Shown piece by piece: positions 40,124 through 48,253 of a DNA stretch of 48,253 nucleotides. Made by a program: the position numbers and the translations under genes. The notes under the pieces were generated by a model that was given only the letters and a program-made list of their open reading frames with translations, had not been told where the DNA came from and ran no database searches. Position 1 is the stretch's first letter, and each line of letters begins with the position of its first letter. The DNA lies in assembly GCA_945865885.1 (NCBI GenBank), contig CAMBEZ010000012.1:1-48253 (forward strand). Direction: 5' to 3'. The stretch is from Owenweeksia hongkongensis DSM 17368. GTDB taxonomy: Bacteria > Bacteroidota > Bacteroidia > Flavobacteriales > Schleiferiaceae.

Positions 40124-41452
40124 TTAACGGGACACCCCTTTTTTAAAGACCCGATCGGCGTGGTTTTCCCCAAATCGGTACGGAAAATAAGCGAGCGATG
40201 GGGCCGGGTGGGTCAGGATAAAATCCGCTTGTTTGCCTACCGAAATACTGCCCATTTGGCGTTCCCAGCCCAAGGCGTAGGCGCCGTGCAAGGTCAAACC
40301 CACCAACGCCTCCTCAGGCGTCAATTGGGCGTGAACACAGGCCAAATTCCACAGCAAAAACGCATTGCTGCACGGGGCGGAACCGGGGTTGAAGTCGGAA
40401 GCAATTCCCACGGGAATACCTGCGTCCAAGAGCTTCCGCGCTGGAGTATACGGGAGGCGCAGGAAATGACTGCATGCGGGGAGCGCCACGGGCAGGGTGG
40501 GGCGTTTTTGGAATGCACCGCCTGCCGCAGCCAACGAACCGGCGGAATAAGCACGCCAAGCAGCCGCCAAAGCTTCCAAGTCCGCCGGTTCCAAAACCTC
40601 CAAGTGATCCACGCTCCAAGCACCCGCGGCCACCGCCGCTGGCACGGCACCAATAGAGGAAAATTGATTGACGTGCAGCTTCAGGGGCAATCCAAACCGA
40701 TGGGAGGCCTCTGCCAAGCGGGACAAATCGGATAAGTCAAAGTATCCGCCTTCAATAAAGGCGTCCAGAAAGTCCACCAAACCCTCGTCCACCAAACGCG
40801 GCAACCAATGGTTCAGCGCTGCCTCGGTGTAGGCGGCTTTGCCTCCTGCAAAATCCGTCGGCACCGCATGCAAACCCAGGTAGGTACTGCGCACATCCAA
40901 AGGACTGTGCTTTTTTAACTCAGCCACCACCCGCAACATTTTGCGTTCGCTGTCCAAAGACAAACCGTAGCCGGACTTAATTTCAATCGCCGTGGTTCCG
41001 GTGCGCATCAGGGCCTCCAAACGCGGAAGGGCTTCGTCCACCAATTGGGTTTCGCTCTTGGCGGCCAAAGCACGAGCGCTGTTCAAAATTCCACCGCCCG
41101 ACGCCGCAATTTCTTGGTAGGTAGCGCCCTTAATGCGCAGGGCAAATTCCTGCTCCCGGGGTGCGGCAAAAACCGCATGCGTGTGGCTGTCCACAAAACC
41201 GGGCAGCACCCAGCGTCCGGTCCCGTCCAAAACTTCTTCCGGAGCTTCGCCCAGGCCGTACCCTTCGGATTCCAATCGAGCCAATTCGGACATGGTGCCA
41301 AATCCGGTGATGACCCCGTCGGACCAATCCAAATAGGCATCTTCCAAAATAGGAATGTCGTTTTGTTGTTTGCCGGGCAAAACACCCGGAGCTTCGGTTG
41401 CGGGTACTTGGGCCAAGGCCAAACCGCGGAGGTGAACAATTCGCTTTCGCAT
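40124..41452 (-). CDS. hutI: Imidazolonepropionase
   Basis: 442 residues of the amidohydrolase fold. DSHTHAVFA holds the metal-binding HxH, followed by EIKSGYGL, LHAVP, LHVNQF, SVDHLEVL and the metal Asp in IASDFNPGSAP. It opens the imidazolone ring to N-formimidoyl-glutamate, the substrate of both following enzymes. hutH and hutU, the two earlier steps, are not in this window. TACATTCG at 41466-41459 (minus) is a one-mismatch -7 element ending seven bases before the ATG. Confidence 0.96.
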   Translation of the reverse strand: MRKRIVHLRGLALAQVPATEAPGVLPGKQQNDIPILEDAYLDWSDGVITGFGTMSELARLESEGYGLGEAPEEVLDGTGRWVLPGFVDSHTHAVFAAPREQEFALRIKGATYQEIAASGGGILNSARALAAKSETQLVDEALPRLEALMRTGTTAIEIKSGYGLSLDSERKMLRVVAELKKHSPLDVRSTYLGLHAVPTDFAGGKAAYTEAALNHWLPRLVDEGLVDFLDAFIEGGYFDLSDLSRLAEASHRFGLPLKLHVNQFSSIGAVPAAVAAGAWSVDHLEVLEPADLEALAAAWRAYSAGSLAAAGGAFQKRPTLPVALPACSHFLRLPYTPARKLLDAGIPVGIASDFNPGSAPCSNAFLLWNLACVHAQLTPEEALVGLTLHGAYALGWERQMGSISVGKQADFILTHPAPSLAYFPYRFGENHADRVFKKGVSR

Positions 41453-41476
41453 GGACTACGAATGTACAAAAGCCCC

Positions 41477-41484
41477 TACTTTTG
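41477..41484 (+). promoter_or_regulatory. -7 element of aroC, overlapping the divergent hutI promoter region
   Basis: TACTTTTG fits TAnnTTTG exactly and ends four bases before the aroC ATG at 41489, again implying a leaderless mRNA. The hutI start is only 36 bases away on the other strand, so both promoters share this short gap. Confidence 0.5.
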
Positions 41485-41488
41485 GAGC

Positions 41489-42592
41489 ATGGCCGGAAAC
41501 ACTTTGGGACAAATCCTCCGTTTGACCACTTTTGGGGAATCGCACGGTCCTGGCGTGGGCGGGGTGCTCGACGGTGTTCCGGGTGGGACATTGTTGGATT
41601 TAGACGCCGTTCAGAGCGCCGTCAACCGCCGAAAAACAGGGCAAAACCCGTACGCTTCCACCCGGCAAGAGTCCGATTTGGTGGAGTGGCTCAGCGGCTT
41701 AGAACCGGGCGCGCCCGGTCAACCGGTCCGCGCTTTGGGAACCCCCATTGCCTTTTTGGTGCGCAACACCAACGCCCGCTCCAGCGACTACGACGCCCTT
41801 CAAGACGTTTTTAGGCCTTCCCACGCGGACTATACGTGGTGGGCTAAGTTTGGATTGCGCGATGCGCGCGGCGGCGGTAGGGCCTCTGCCCGGGAGACCG
41901 TTGCGCGCGTGGTGGCCGGTGATGTGGCCCGCCAACTATTGCCTCCATCCGTTCAGGGAGTGGCCTACGTGGAACGCTTGGCGGGCATCGGCACAGATCC
42001 CGCGTTGTTGGAATCGGGATCGGTGTCTTCGCTTCAGTTGCAAACCGAATCCCATCCGCTCCGCTGTCCGGATGCGGCGGTAGCCGCGCAAATGGAACAG
42101 CGCCTGGCAGACCTCAAGGAACAAGGCGATACCGCCGGGGGCGTGATCGCGGTCCGCGTGGACGGCGTTCCGGCCGGCTGGGGCGAGCCCGTTTTTGACA
42201 AATTGCACGCCGTATTGGGCCACGCCCTTTTGAGCATCAACGCTGTTAAAGGGGTGGAATTCGGTTCCGGTTTTTCCGGGGCAGAGTCCATTGGAAGCGC
42301 GCACAACGACTCCTTCACCGGAATGGGAACCACCGCCACCAACCGCAGCGGCGGCATCCAAGGGGGCATTTCCAACGGCAATTCGCTGGTGTTCCGCGTG
42401 GCCTTCAAACCCATCGCCTCCATCGCGCAGCCCCAGCAGACCGTAGACGTTTACGGTCAACCCCAAGTAGTAAATGTTGGCGGACGCCACGACGCCACCG
42501 TTCTGCCGCGCGCAGTGCCCATTGTAGAAGCCATGACCTACCTGGTTTTGGCGGACTTTTATTTGCTTCAAAGAATTAATCGAACCGTTTAA
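41489..42592 (+). CDS. aroC: Chorismate synthase
   Basis: 367 residues from the ATG at 41489. Signatures are LTTFGESHGPGVGGVLDGVPGG, RKTGQNPYASTRQESD, RSSDYDALQDVFRPSHADYTWWAKFGLRDARGGGRASARET, and GGIQGGISNGNS. It makes chorismate from EPSP with reduced FMN, the last shikimate-pathway step. Longer frames upstream run antisense to hutI. The next gene starts 15 bases downstream. Confidence 0.96.
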   Translation: MAGNTLGQILRLTTFGESHGPGVGGVLDGVPGGTLLDLDAVQSAVNRRKTGQNPYASTRQESDLVEWLSGLEPGAPGQPVRALGTPIAFLVRNTNARSSDYDALQDVFRPSHADYTWWAKFGLRDARGGGRASARETVARVVAGDVARQLLPPSVQGVAYVERLAGIGTDPALLESGSVSSLQLQTESHPLRCPDAAVAAQMEQRLADLKEQGDTAGGVIAVRVDGVPAGWGEPVFDKLHAVLGHALLSINAVKGVEFGSGFSGAESIGSAHNDSFTGMGTTATNRSGGIQGGISNGNSLVFRVAFKPIASIAQPQQTVDVYGQPQVVNVGGRHDATVLPRAVPIVEAMTYLVLADFYLLQRINRTV

Positions 42593-42607
42593 CTATAAGT
42601 ATCACAA

Positions 42608-44020
42608 GTGAAAACGCCTACAAAAATTATCTTGGGCATGGGTTTGGGTTTGGTCTGGGCCTTGGCCAGTGCTCAATTCGGATGGTCCGCCTTTACGGAA
42701 AATTGGATTGCTCCCTTCGGAACCGTATTCATCAATCTGCTCAAGTTGATTGCGGTGCCGTTGGTCTTGTTTTCCATCATCGACGGTGTAGCATCTTTGG
42801 GCGATCCCAAAACACTCGGCCGCGTTGGAATGAAAACGTTGGGCCTGTACATGGCAACTACCGTGCTTGCTGTAGGAATCGGACTGCTGGTGGTCAATGC
42901 GGTTCAGCCTGGCGCAACCGTTGGCGATGATCAACGTGTCATCAACCGTCTGCAGTACGAGCAATGGACCGATAATGTGCACCAGGGACAAACGGCCGAC
43001 GGCTTGCGCTACAGCAACGACCCTCAGTACTCCCAGCAATGGGCTCGCGTGCGGAACGAATCCGTGCAAACGGACCAAGCAGCCCAAGAGAAGATCAAGG
43101 AAGCAGCCGCTACGGAGGTGGGCCCTCTTTCCTTTCTAACGGACGCCATACCCAGCAACATTTTTGTGGCGTTCAACAACGGTTTGATGCTGCAGATTAT
43201 TTTCTTCGCCCTGTTTTTCGGTTCGGCCATGGTGGCTTTGCCTGAGAGCAGAACGGCAGCCATTCGTCCGTTTATGACCAACACCACGGATGTCTTTGTG
43301 AAAATGGTGGAACAAGTCATGCATTTTGCGCCCTATTTTGTGTTTGCCTTGATGGCCAGCACCCTCACCAAGATTGCCGGCGACGACCCCATTCAGTTGC
43401 TTCAGATATTCAAAACCCTGGGCTTGTACGGATTGGTTGTGCTTTTTGGTTTGCTCGTGGTTGCGTTATTGGTTTATCCAACCTTGGTTTGGTGGGCACT
43501 TCGTTCCCAAGGGTATTCTTGGCTGCGATCGTTGCGGTTTTTCCACGGCGGCATGCGTCCGGCCCAGCTTTTGGCGTTCAGCACCAGCAGCTCTGCGGCT
43601 ACCTTGCCGGTTACCCTGGATTGCGTCAAAAACAATTTGGGCGTCAGCGAAGAAGTAAGCCAGTTCACCTTGCCCATTGGAGCCACCGTCAATATGGACG
43701 GAACCAGCTTGTACCAAGGGGTGGCCGTCATCTTTTTGGCTCAATTTCACCTCATTGACCTCAGCTTGGCCCAGCAAATGACGGTGCTCTTCACCGCCGT
43801 CCTCGCTTCCGTGGGTACGGCCGCAATTCCCTCTGCCGGTTTGGTCATGCTGCTGATGGTGTTGGACAGCGTTGCCTTGAATCCTGCTTGGATTGCGATC
43901 ATCATTCCCATCGACCGACTCCTGGACATGTGCCGCACGGTCATCAACGTCACCGGTGATGCAGCGGTTACCTTATTTGTGGCCAAAACCGAGAATCAAT
44001 GGCACGAACCCAATCCGTGA
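42608..44020 (+). CDS. Dicarboxylate/amino acid:cation symporter (DAACS family)
   Basis: 470 residues from a GTG at 42608. Eight or so membrane helices and two re-entrant loops are indicated by STSSSAATLPVTL (HP1-type serine-rich motif) and NMDGTSLYQGVAVIF (TM7 NMDGT cation site). GDAAVTLFVAK near the end is the TM8 substrate region. It imports glutamate, aspartate or C4-dicarboxylates with Na+ or H+. The periplasmic loop between helices 3 and 4 is about 90 residues longer than in compact GltPh-like members. The gene overlaps the next one by 22 bases. Confidence 0.93.
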   Translation: MKTPTKIILGMGLGLVWALASAQFGWSAFTENWIAPFGTVFINLLKLIAVPLVLFSIIDGVASLGDPKTLGRVGMKTLGLYMATTVLAVGIGLLVVNAVQPGATVGDDQRVINRLQYEQWTDNVHQGQTADGLRYSNDPQYSQQWARVRNESVQTDQAAQEKIKEAAATEVGPLSFLTDAIPSNIFVAFNNGLMLQIIFFALFFGSAMVALPESRTAAIRPFMTNTTDVFVKMVEQVMHFAPYFVFALMASTLTKIAGDDPIQLLQIFKTLGLYGLVVLFGLLVVALLVYPTLVWWALRSQGYSWLRSLRFFHGGMRPAQLLAFSTSSSAATLPVTLDCVKNNLGVSEEVSQFTLPIGATVNMDGTSLYQGVAVIFLAQFHLIDLSLAQQMTVLFTAVLASVGTAAIPSAGLVMLLMVLDSVALNPAWIAIIIPIDRLLDMCRTVINVTGDAAVTLFVAKTENQWHEPNP

Positions 44021-46014
44021 ACGCGTCGGGTAGGATTTTGGTCTTGCTTCAAAAGTTGCTTTTCGTTGTAGTGTTTGTTTGCAGTGCGGGAAGCTACCAA
44101 CTGAATGCTCAGGCAGAATTGGGGCAGTGCGGTGACGACGGTGCTCAGCCCACCAAAACAGAGCAAAGCGCCCTCAAATCCTTGCTCAAGGGAGACCTCC
44201 CCATGGCTAAGGTTTATTTGCAAACCGCCGTTCGCAAAGAGGGCGGGTCCGAACACACCCTGTACCTCATGGGGGAGCTCGCCATGCGCCAGGAACAGCC
44301 CTTGCAAGCGCTGGCATCGTGGGAGAAATTGTTGGCGCAATGCCCGTCCTACCGAGCTGAGGTCCTCTACTACGTCGGGGCGCTCCGTGTGATCCAGGGG
44401 GATTCCTCCGGAGCAAAAACAGCCGTCGAAGCCTACCTCAAAAACCCCGAGCGGGAGGGGAGCTTGGATCGCGAGGCGCAAAACCTCCTCCGCGATTTGA
44501 CCTTGGCCGAGCAACTGAAAGCGCACCCGGTGGAGTTCATTCCCGTACCCGTTCCGGGCATCAACACCCCCGCGGACGAGTACCTTTCCCTCATTGCACC
44601 GGACGGAACCGAAGCCTTCTTTACCCGCAGAACCGTTTCCGTAGATCGAAAAAGCGGCCCCGCACCGGTTAAGCGCACCTTGGAGTCCTTTATGTCGGCC
44701 GAATGGAGCGACGAGGGAGGACAATTCTCCACCGGAACGGCCCTGGAAAGCCCATTCAACCGCGGTTTGAACGAGGGAGGCCCGTCCGTAACCGCCAACA
44801 ACCGCGAGTTGTACCTCACCGTTTGCGAAAACACCGCCACCGGATACCGCAATTGCGATGTCTTTTGGACCTTAAAAACAGGCAGCACCTGGGGGCCCTT
44901 GCGCCCGGTTACCGGCGGAGTGAACCGTCCGGACAGCTGGGAAAGCCAGCCGTCGGTTTCGGCCAACGGTGACGACCTCTACTTTGTTTCCAACAGAAAA
45001 GGGGGCACGGGAGGATTGGACTTGTACCGTTCCTCGCGTTTGCCCGACGGTTCTTGGTCTGCGGCCGAGTTGTTGCCCACCGCCGTGAATACGGCGCAAG
45101 AGGAAAAATCCCCCTTTCTGCACCCGGATGGCGCAACGCTCTACTTTTCCTCGTCGGGCCATCCGGGGGTAGGCGGCTTGGATCTGTTTTGGACCCGCTG
45201 GGACACCAACAAAAAAGCTTGGTCTGTACCGCAAAATTTAGGCATCCCCATCAATACGAAAGAAGATGAGGTAGGTCTATTTGTGGACATCGCGGGAGAG
45301 AAGGGTTACTTTTCCACCAATACGCGGCAAGGTCCGGGTGGGTGGGATCTTTTTCAGTTCACCTTGCCGGGTTCGGCGCGTCCCCAAAAAGTTGCCCTGG
45401 TCAAAGGAACCGTCGCTACCAACGAAGGCAATCCGCGGGGGTTGGAAGGGGCGGAGGTGAAAATCACCAACTTGGCCTCCAAGACGGTAAAAACTGCCAG
45501 CGTTGACGTTGAAAACGGCCGGTATGCCCACGTAGTGGCTTTGGCCCCCGGCGAACGTATTTTGGTTCAACTGGTTCAGGAAGATGCCGCCTTTAACGGT
45601 CAAATAATCAGTGAGGAACAAACAAAGTCCAGTCCCGTAGTTCGGGCAGAATTGGAAGCCAGGACCCTGCAAAAAGGTACGGAATACGCCATGAGCAGCA
45701 TCCAATTCACGACCAATTCTTTTGAACTCAACCCCAACGCACAGGCCATTGTGGAAGGATTTGCCGAATACCTGCGCACCCGTCCGGAGTTGCGCGTAGA
45801 GGTACAGGGCCACACGGACGACGTTGGCGACGACGCGGCAAATTTGGCGCTCAGTGCACGCCGAGCAGATGCGGTTCGCAACGGATTGCTTCGTGCGGGC
45901 ATTGAGGCCAGTAGGTTGCAGGCCAAGGGTTTTGGGGAGAAAAGGCCCTTGGTTCCCAATGCCACGGATGCAGCCCGTCAGAAAAACCGACGCACCGTTT
46001 TTGTGGTGCTGTGA
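43999..46014 (+). CDS. PorE-like OmpA-family protein (TPR, beta-propeller, CRD, OmpA)
   Basis: 671 residues. A signal peptide (LLFVVVFVCSAGSYQLNAQA) is followed by TPR-like helices (about 45-165), a WD40/PD40-type propeller (about 180-455, repeating phrases such as DDLYFVSNRKGGTGGLDLYRS), a carboxypeptidase-regulatory-like domain (about 460-540) and a C-terminal OmpA peptidoglycan-binding domain (GHTDDVGDDAANLALSARRADAV). This domain order is that of PorE of the type IX secretion system, which anchors the machine to peptidoglycan. Several OmpA/PD40 paralogues exist in Bacteroidota, so PorE itself is probable but not certain. Its start overlaps the symporter gene. Confidence 0.85.
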   Translation: MARTQSVNASGRILVLLQKLLFVVVFVCSAGSYQLNAQAELGQCGDDGAQPTKTEQSALKSLLKGDLPMAKVYLQTAVRKEGGSEHTLYLMGELAMRQEQPLQALASWEKLLAQCPSYRAEVLYYVGALRVIQGDSSGAKTAVEAYLKNPEREGSLDREAQNLLRDLTLAEQLKAHPVEFIPVPVPGINTPADEYLSLIAPDGTEAFFTRRTVSVDRKSGPAPVKRTLESFMSAEWSDEGGQFSTGTALESPFNRGLNEGGPSVTANNRELYLTVCENTATGYRNCDVFWTLKTGSTWGPLRPVTGGVNRPDSWESQPSVSANGDDLYFVSNRKGGTGGLDLYRSSRLPDGSWSAAELLPTAVNTAQEEKSPFLHPDGATLYFSSSGHPGVGGLDLFWTRWDTNKKAWSVPQNLGIPINTKEDEVGLFVDIAGEKGYFSTNTRQGPGGWDLFQFTLPGSARPQKVALVKGTVATNEGNPRGLEGAEVKITNLASKTVKTASVDVENGRYAHVVALAPGERILVQLVQEDAAFNGQIISEEQTKSSPVVRAELEARTLQKGTEYAMSSIQFTTNSFELNPNAQAIVEGFAEYLRTRPELRVEVQGHTDDVGDDAANLALSARRADAVRNGLLRAGIEASRLQAKGFGEKRPLVPNATDAARQKNRRTVFVVL

Positions 46015-46044
46015 TCGAGCTCCAAGATCAAGGCATAGAGTTGA

Positions 46045-46076
46045 TTGGTACATTCAATTCTATTTCGTAAATTTGC
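46045..46076 (+). promoter_or_regulatory. Promoter of rplS
   Basis: TAAATTTGC (46068-46076) is an exact -7 element, with TTG at 46045-46047, 20 bases upstream. The start of transcription should be near 46080-46083. Confidence 0.75.
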
Positions 46077-46081
46077 ATCCC

Positions 46082-46178
46082 CGTTGCGTGAGGTATACCC
46101 AATCCAACGTTTGCAGTCCCAACCTCTGGCCAGAGCGGTGCATGTTGTTTCTGTTGAGTACTTTAAAGACCCATTACC
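46082..46178 (+). ncRNA. Possible structured leader of rplS mRNA
   Basis: The predicted leader of about 97 bases is long for this genome, where other leaders are near zero to 30 bases. CGTTG (46081-46085 region) can pair with CAACG about 20 bases later, and CTCTGGCCAGAG can form a small hairpin. L19 autoregulatory leaders have been proposed in Flavobacteria; whether this is one cannot be decided by eye. Confidence 0.35.
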
Positions 46179-46526
46179 ATGGATCTGATTCAATACGTAC
46201 AGGATAAGTACGTGATCAACAAAGACCTGGCTTCTTTTTCAGCCGGCGACACCATCACGGTGTACTACCAAATTAAAGAAGGCGAAAAGACCCGTACCCA
46301 GTTTTTCCGTGGGGTGGTTTTGCAGCGCCGCGGTTCTGGAACTACCGAAACCTTTACGATCCGCAAAATGTCGGGCAACGTAGGGGTGGAGCGTATTTTT
46401 CCGGTCAACATGCCCAATTTGGAAAAAATAGAAATGAATAAAGTCGGCAAGGTTCGCCGTGCGCGCATCTTCTACCAACGCGATCGCAACGGTAAGGCTG
46501 CTCGTATCAAGGAAGCACGCCACTAG
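46179..46526 (+). CDS. rplS: 50S ribosomal protein L19
   Basis: 115 residues, standard L19 length. FSAGDTITVYYQIKEGEKTRTQFFRGVVLQRRGSGTTETFTIRKMSGNVGVERIFPVN is the family core, followed by VRRARIFYQRDRNGKAARIKE. It lies at the subunit interface of the ribosome. It is a single-gene unit with its own promoter and terminator. trmD, its partner in many bacterial operons, lies just downstream but on the opposite strand. Confidence 0.97.
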   Translation: MDLIQYVQDKYVINKDLASFSAGDTITVYYQIKEGEKTRTQFFRGVVLQRRGSGTTETFTIRKMSGNVGVERIFPVNMPNLEKIEMNKVGKVRRARIFYQRDRNGKAARIKEARH

Positions 46527-46565
46527 CATTCAAAAGGGTTTTTTTCCTCTGAATTACTATAAGCC

Positions 46566-46604
46566 AAAGAGGGCTGTCTCCCAACGATACAGCCCTCTTT
46601 TTTT
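46566..46604. terminator. Bidirectional terminator between rplS and trmD
   Basis: A 12-bp stem AAAGAGGGCTGT/ACAGCCCTCTTT with an 11-base loop, followed by T on the plus strand and preceded by A on the left, so it can end both rplS (plus) and trmD (minus) transcripts. It starts 39 bases after rplS. Confidence 0.9.
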
Positions 46605-46654
46605 AGCGCAAAAAAACTTCGCTTGCGTTCAAGCCGCGCGAGCACTGCACCGCA

Positions 46655-47332
46655 TTATTCCTCCAGTAAATCCGGACGAATCCTCCGCGTGCGTTCCAAC
46701 GATTGTTGGTGGCGCCACACGTCAATGGCTTTGGTGTCGCCACCCGTCAGGATCTCGGGCACCTTCCATCCCCTAAATTCTGCCGGACGGGTGTACACGG
46801 GAGGCGCCAGAAGGTTGTCCTGGAACGAGTCGGACAGGGCCGAGGTTTCGTCGTTCATGGCGCCGGGAAGCAAACGTACGATGGCGTCCGTGAGCACGGC
46901 AGCGGCCAATTCGCCACCAGACAAAACATAGTCTCCAATGGAAATTTCGCGGGTCACCACGTGCTCGCGCAGCCGATGATCGATCCCTTTGTAGTGCCCG
47001 CAAAGCAGGATTAAGTTGCCCTTTAGGGACAGTTGGTTCGCAATGCCCTGGTTCAGTCGTTCGCCGTCCGGGGTCAGGTAGATGACCTCGTCGTAGGTTC
47101 GTTCCGATTGCAGTGATTCAATGCACGCTACCAAAGGCTCCAAACGCATGACCATGCCGGCCCCGCCGCCGTATGCGTAATCGTCCACTTGGAAGTGCTT
47201 GCCGGAACCAAAAGGACGCAAATCGTGTACGTGTACGGAGGCAACACCTTTATCTTGGGCACGCTTCAATATGGAATGCGAAAAAGCACCCTCCAGCAGA
47301 CCCGGTTGAACGGTTACGATGTCGATCCGCAT
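46655..47332 (-). CDS. trmD: tRNA (guanine37-N1)-methyltransferase
   Basis: 225 residues from the ATG at 47332 (a GTG one codon upstream is possible). The SPOUT trefoil-knot signatures are [29 protein letters not shown] and [16 protein letters not shown], and the C-terminal domain has [23 protein letters not shown]. It methylates G37 of tRNAs with a G36 to prevent frameshifting. The ATG overlaps the stop of the upstream oxygenase gene by one base (TGATG), so translation is likely coupled. Confidence 0.96.
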   Translation of the reverse strand: MRIDIVTVQPGLLEGAFSHSILKRAQDKGVASVHVHDLRPFGSGKHFQVDDYAYGGGAGMVMRLEPLVACIESLQSERTYDEVIYLTPDGERLNQGIANQLSLKGNLILLCGHYKGIDHRLREHVVTREISIGDYVLSGGELAAAVLTDAIVRLLPGAMNDETSALSDSFQDNLLAPPVYTRPAEFRGWKVPEILTGGDTKAIDVWRHQQSLERTRRIRPDLLEE

Positions 47333-48253
47333 CACGCTTTCAAGCCTATTTCGCGCAAGCGCTCGTCCAAGTATTCACCCGCAGTGGTTGGCGCATAGGC
47401 CAGCGGATTTTCCTTCGTTACGCAGGCCGGCAAGGCGTCCAACGGCATGGACTGAATGGGGTGGAGGAAGAACGGAATGCTGAACCGGGGGATGCCCCAT
47501 TTTGCTACCGGTGGATTCACCACCCGGTGCGTTGTGCTGCGCAAATTATTGTTCGTCAAACGCTGCAGCATGTCGCCAACGTTGATGACCAAATGCGAAT
47601 CTTCCACGTGAACGGGAATCCAGTCGCCAGAAGCAGAAAGAAGTTCCAAACCATCGGCGGACGCCCCCATCAGCAAAGTGATCAAGTTGATGTCCTCGTG
47701 CGCAGCTGCGCGAACGGCGTCGTTTGGTGCTTGGGTAATGGGTGGGTAGTGGAGGGCGCGCAGGATGGAATTTCCGCCCAAAACGTACGGTTCAAACCAA
47801 TTTTCGTCCAAACTCAAGTACAGGGCAATGGCCTTGAGCAGTTGCCGGCCGGTATACTCCAAAAGTTCAAATGCTTCGCGTACTTCCGCTAGGAGCTGGG
47901 GCCATTCGGCAACCTCCACGTTGTTCGCATAAACTTGCCCGTGGGCATGGAACTGGCCCCACTGAAAGAACTCCTTCAAATCCGGTTGGTCAAAACCCTT
48001 AGCCTTTTCAACCCCAAATCCGGTGTAGCCGCGCTGCCCTGCCAATCCTTTCGGGGTGTAGCGGTTTTTCACCTCTTGAGGCAGCGCAAAAAACGCTTTG
48101 ACCACTGCGTACAAACGGTCTCGACGGTCCGCATCCAAAACGTGGTTCTCAATAGCGATGAAACCCAGTTCGGTGTACGTGCGTCCCAACTCCTGAACGA
48201 AGGCGTTTTTTTGTTCCGGCGTTCCGTCCGTAAAATGGTTGAGGGATAGGGTA
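47332..48253 (-). CDS. Isopenicillin N synthase-like 2-oxoglutarate/Fe(II) oxygenase (5' end cut by window)
   Basis: About 306 residues are visible; the frame stays open to the window edge, and the edge residues ([12 protein letters not shown]) match the segment just after the IPVxDL start of the family, so only the first 10 or so residues are missing. The Fe(II) triad is His and Asp of [12 protein letters not shown] and His of STTHRVVNP; the RFSIPFF motif binds the 2-oxoglutarate carboxylate. The internal TTG at 48189 is not the true start. The family ranges from amino-acid and antibiotic oxidation to unknown metabolism, so I do not assign a substrate. It is coupled to trmD. Confidence 0.9.
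   Translation of the reverse strand, partial: TLSLNHFTDGTPEQKNAFVQELGRTYTELGFIAIENHVLDADRRDRLYAVVKAFFALPQEVKNRYTPKGLAGQRGYTGFGVEKAKGFDQPDLKEFFQWGQFHAHGQVYANNVEVAEWPQLLAEVREAFELLEYTGRQLLKAIALYLSLDENWFEPYVLGGNSILRALHYPPITQAPNDAVRAAAHEDINLITLLMGASADGLELLSASGDWIPVHVEDSHLVINVGDMLQRLTNNNLRSTTHRVVNPPVAKWGIPRFSIPFFLHPIQSMPLDALPACVTKENPLAYAPTTAGEYLDERLREIGLKA

Noticed and set aside
41045-41488. 148-residue extension of chorismate synthase
   Set aside because: It runs antisense to hutI; the family N-terminus and an exact -7 element support the ATG at 41489.
1-48253. Mobile elements, CRISPR arrays, anti-phage loci or a recently transferred island
   Set aside because: No transposase, integrase, direct-repeat array or Cas-like protein is seen, and composition and promoter style are even throughout.

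Overview
The window comes from a Bacteroidota genome, probably Flavobacteriales of the Cryomorphaceae/Schleiferiaceae kind. The evidence is the recurrent promoter core TAnnTTTG (with TTG about 19 bases upstream at the best sites), the near absence of Shine-Dalgarno sequences, a TonB-dependent receptor with a carboxypeptidase-regulatory domain, a PorE-like type IX secretion protein, a DnaE fused to a proofreading exonuclease, a CzcA fused to a TolC-like protein, and the lineage marker DUF4295 between rpmG and ftsY. Base composition looks uniform. I see no insertion sequence, prophage, CRISPR array or broken gene. Genes are densely packed, often overlapping by 1-7 bases, and no stretch of more than 300 bases lacks a gene.

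Layout. 1-3960: tRNA-Arg with promoter and terminator, then a minus-strand pair (large lipoprotein, DUF5723-like outer-membrane protein). 3998-16990: plus-strand block of cinA, rpmB-rpmG-DUF4295, ftsY, amn, rimO, dnaE (exonuclease fusion), a MORN-repeat protein, mnmA and a secreted S8 protease. 17077-20975 (minus): trxA, a three-domain fusion (nucleotidyltransferase, HAD phosphatase, P-loop kinase), hddA and gmhA, together encoding a full route to GDP-D-glycero-alpha-D-manno-heptose. 21040-21642: an IMPACT/YigZ protein. 21686-27597 (minus): metal-efflux unit (small His-containing exported protein, CzcA-TolC fusion, lipoprotein adaptor). 27641-29907 (minus): tRNA-Asp, a DUF58 protein and a LolC/E-type permease. 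29987-31462: a NamZ-type muramidase. 31446-36636 (minus): htpG, DUF2911, TonB receptor. 36707-41452 (minus): hutI-hutG-ftcD followed by an SDR and a CrtA-like oxygenase. 41489-46526 (plus): aroC, a dicarboxylate/amino-acid symporter, a PorE-like protein, rplS. 46655-48253 (minus): trmD and a 2-oxoglutarate/Fe(II) oxygenase cut by the window edge.

Most of this is housekeeping. The items most worth following are: the three-domain heptose fusion with an unassigned kinase domain; a terminator-like hairpin that contains the TonB-receptor start codon in its loop; the internal signal-peptide-like segment in the CzcA-TolC fusion; terminator T-tracts running directly into promoters with apparently leaderless starts; and a CrtA-like carotenoid oxygenase gene at the end of a histidine-degradation operon.
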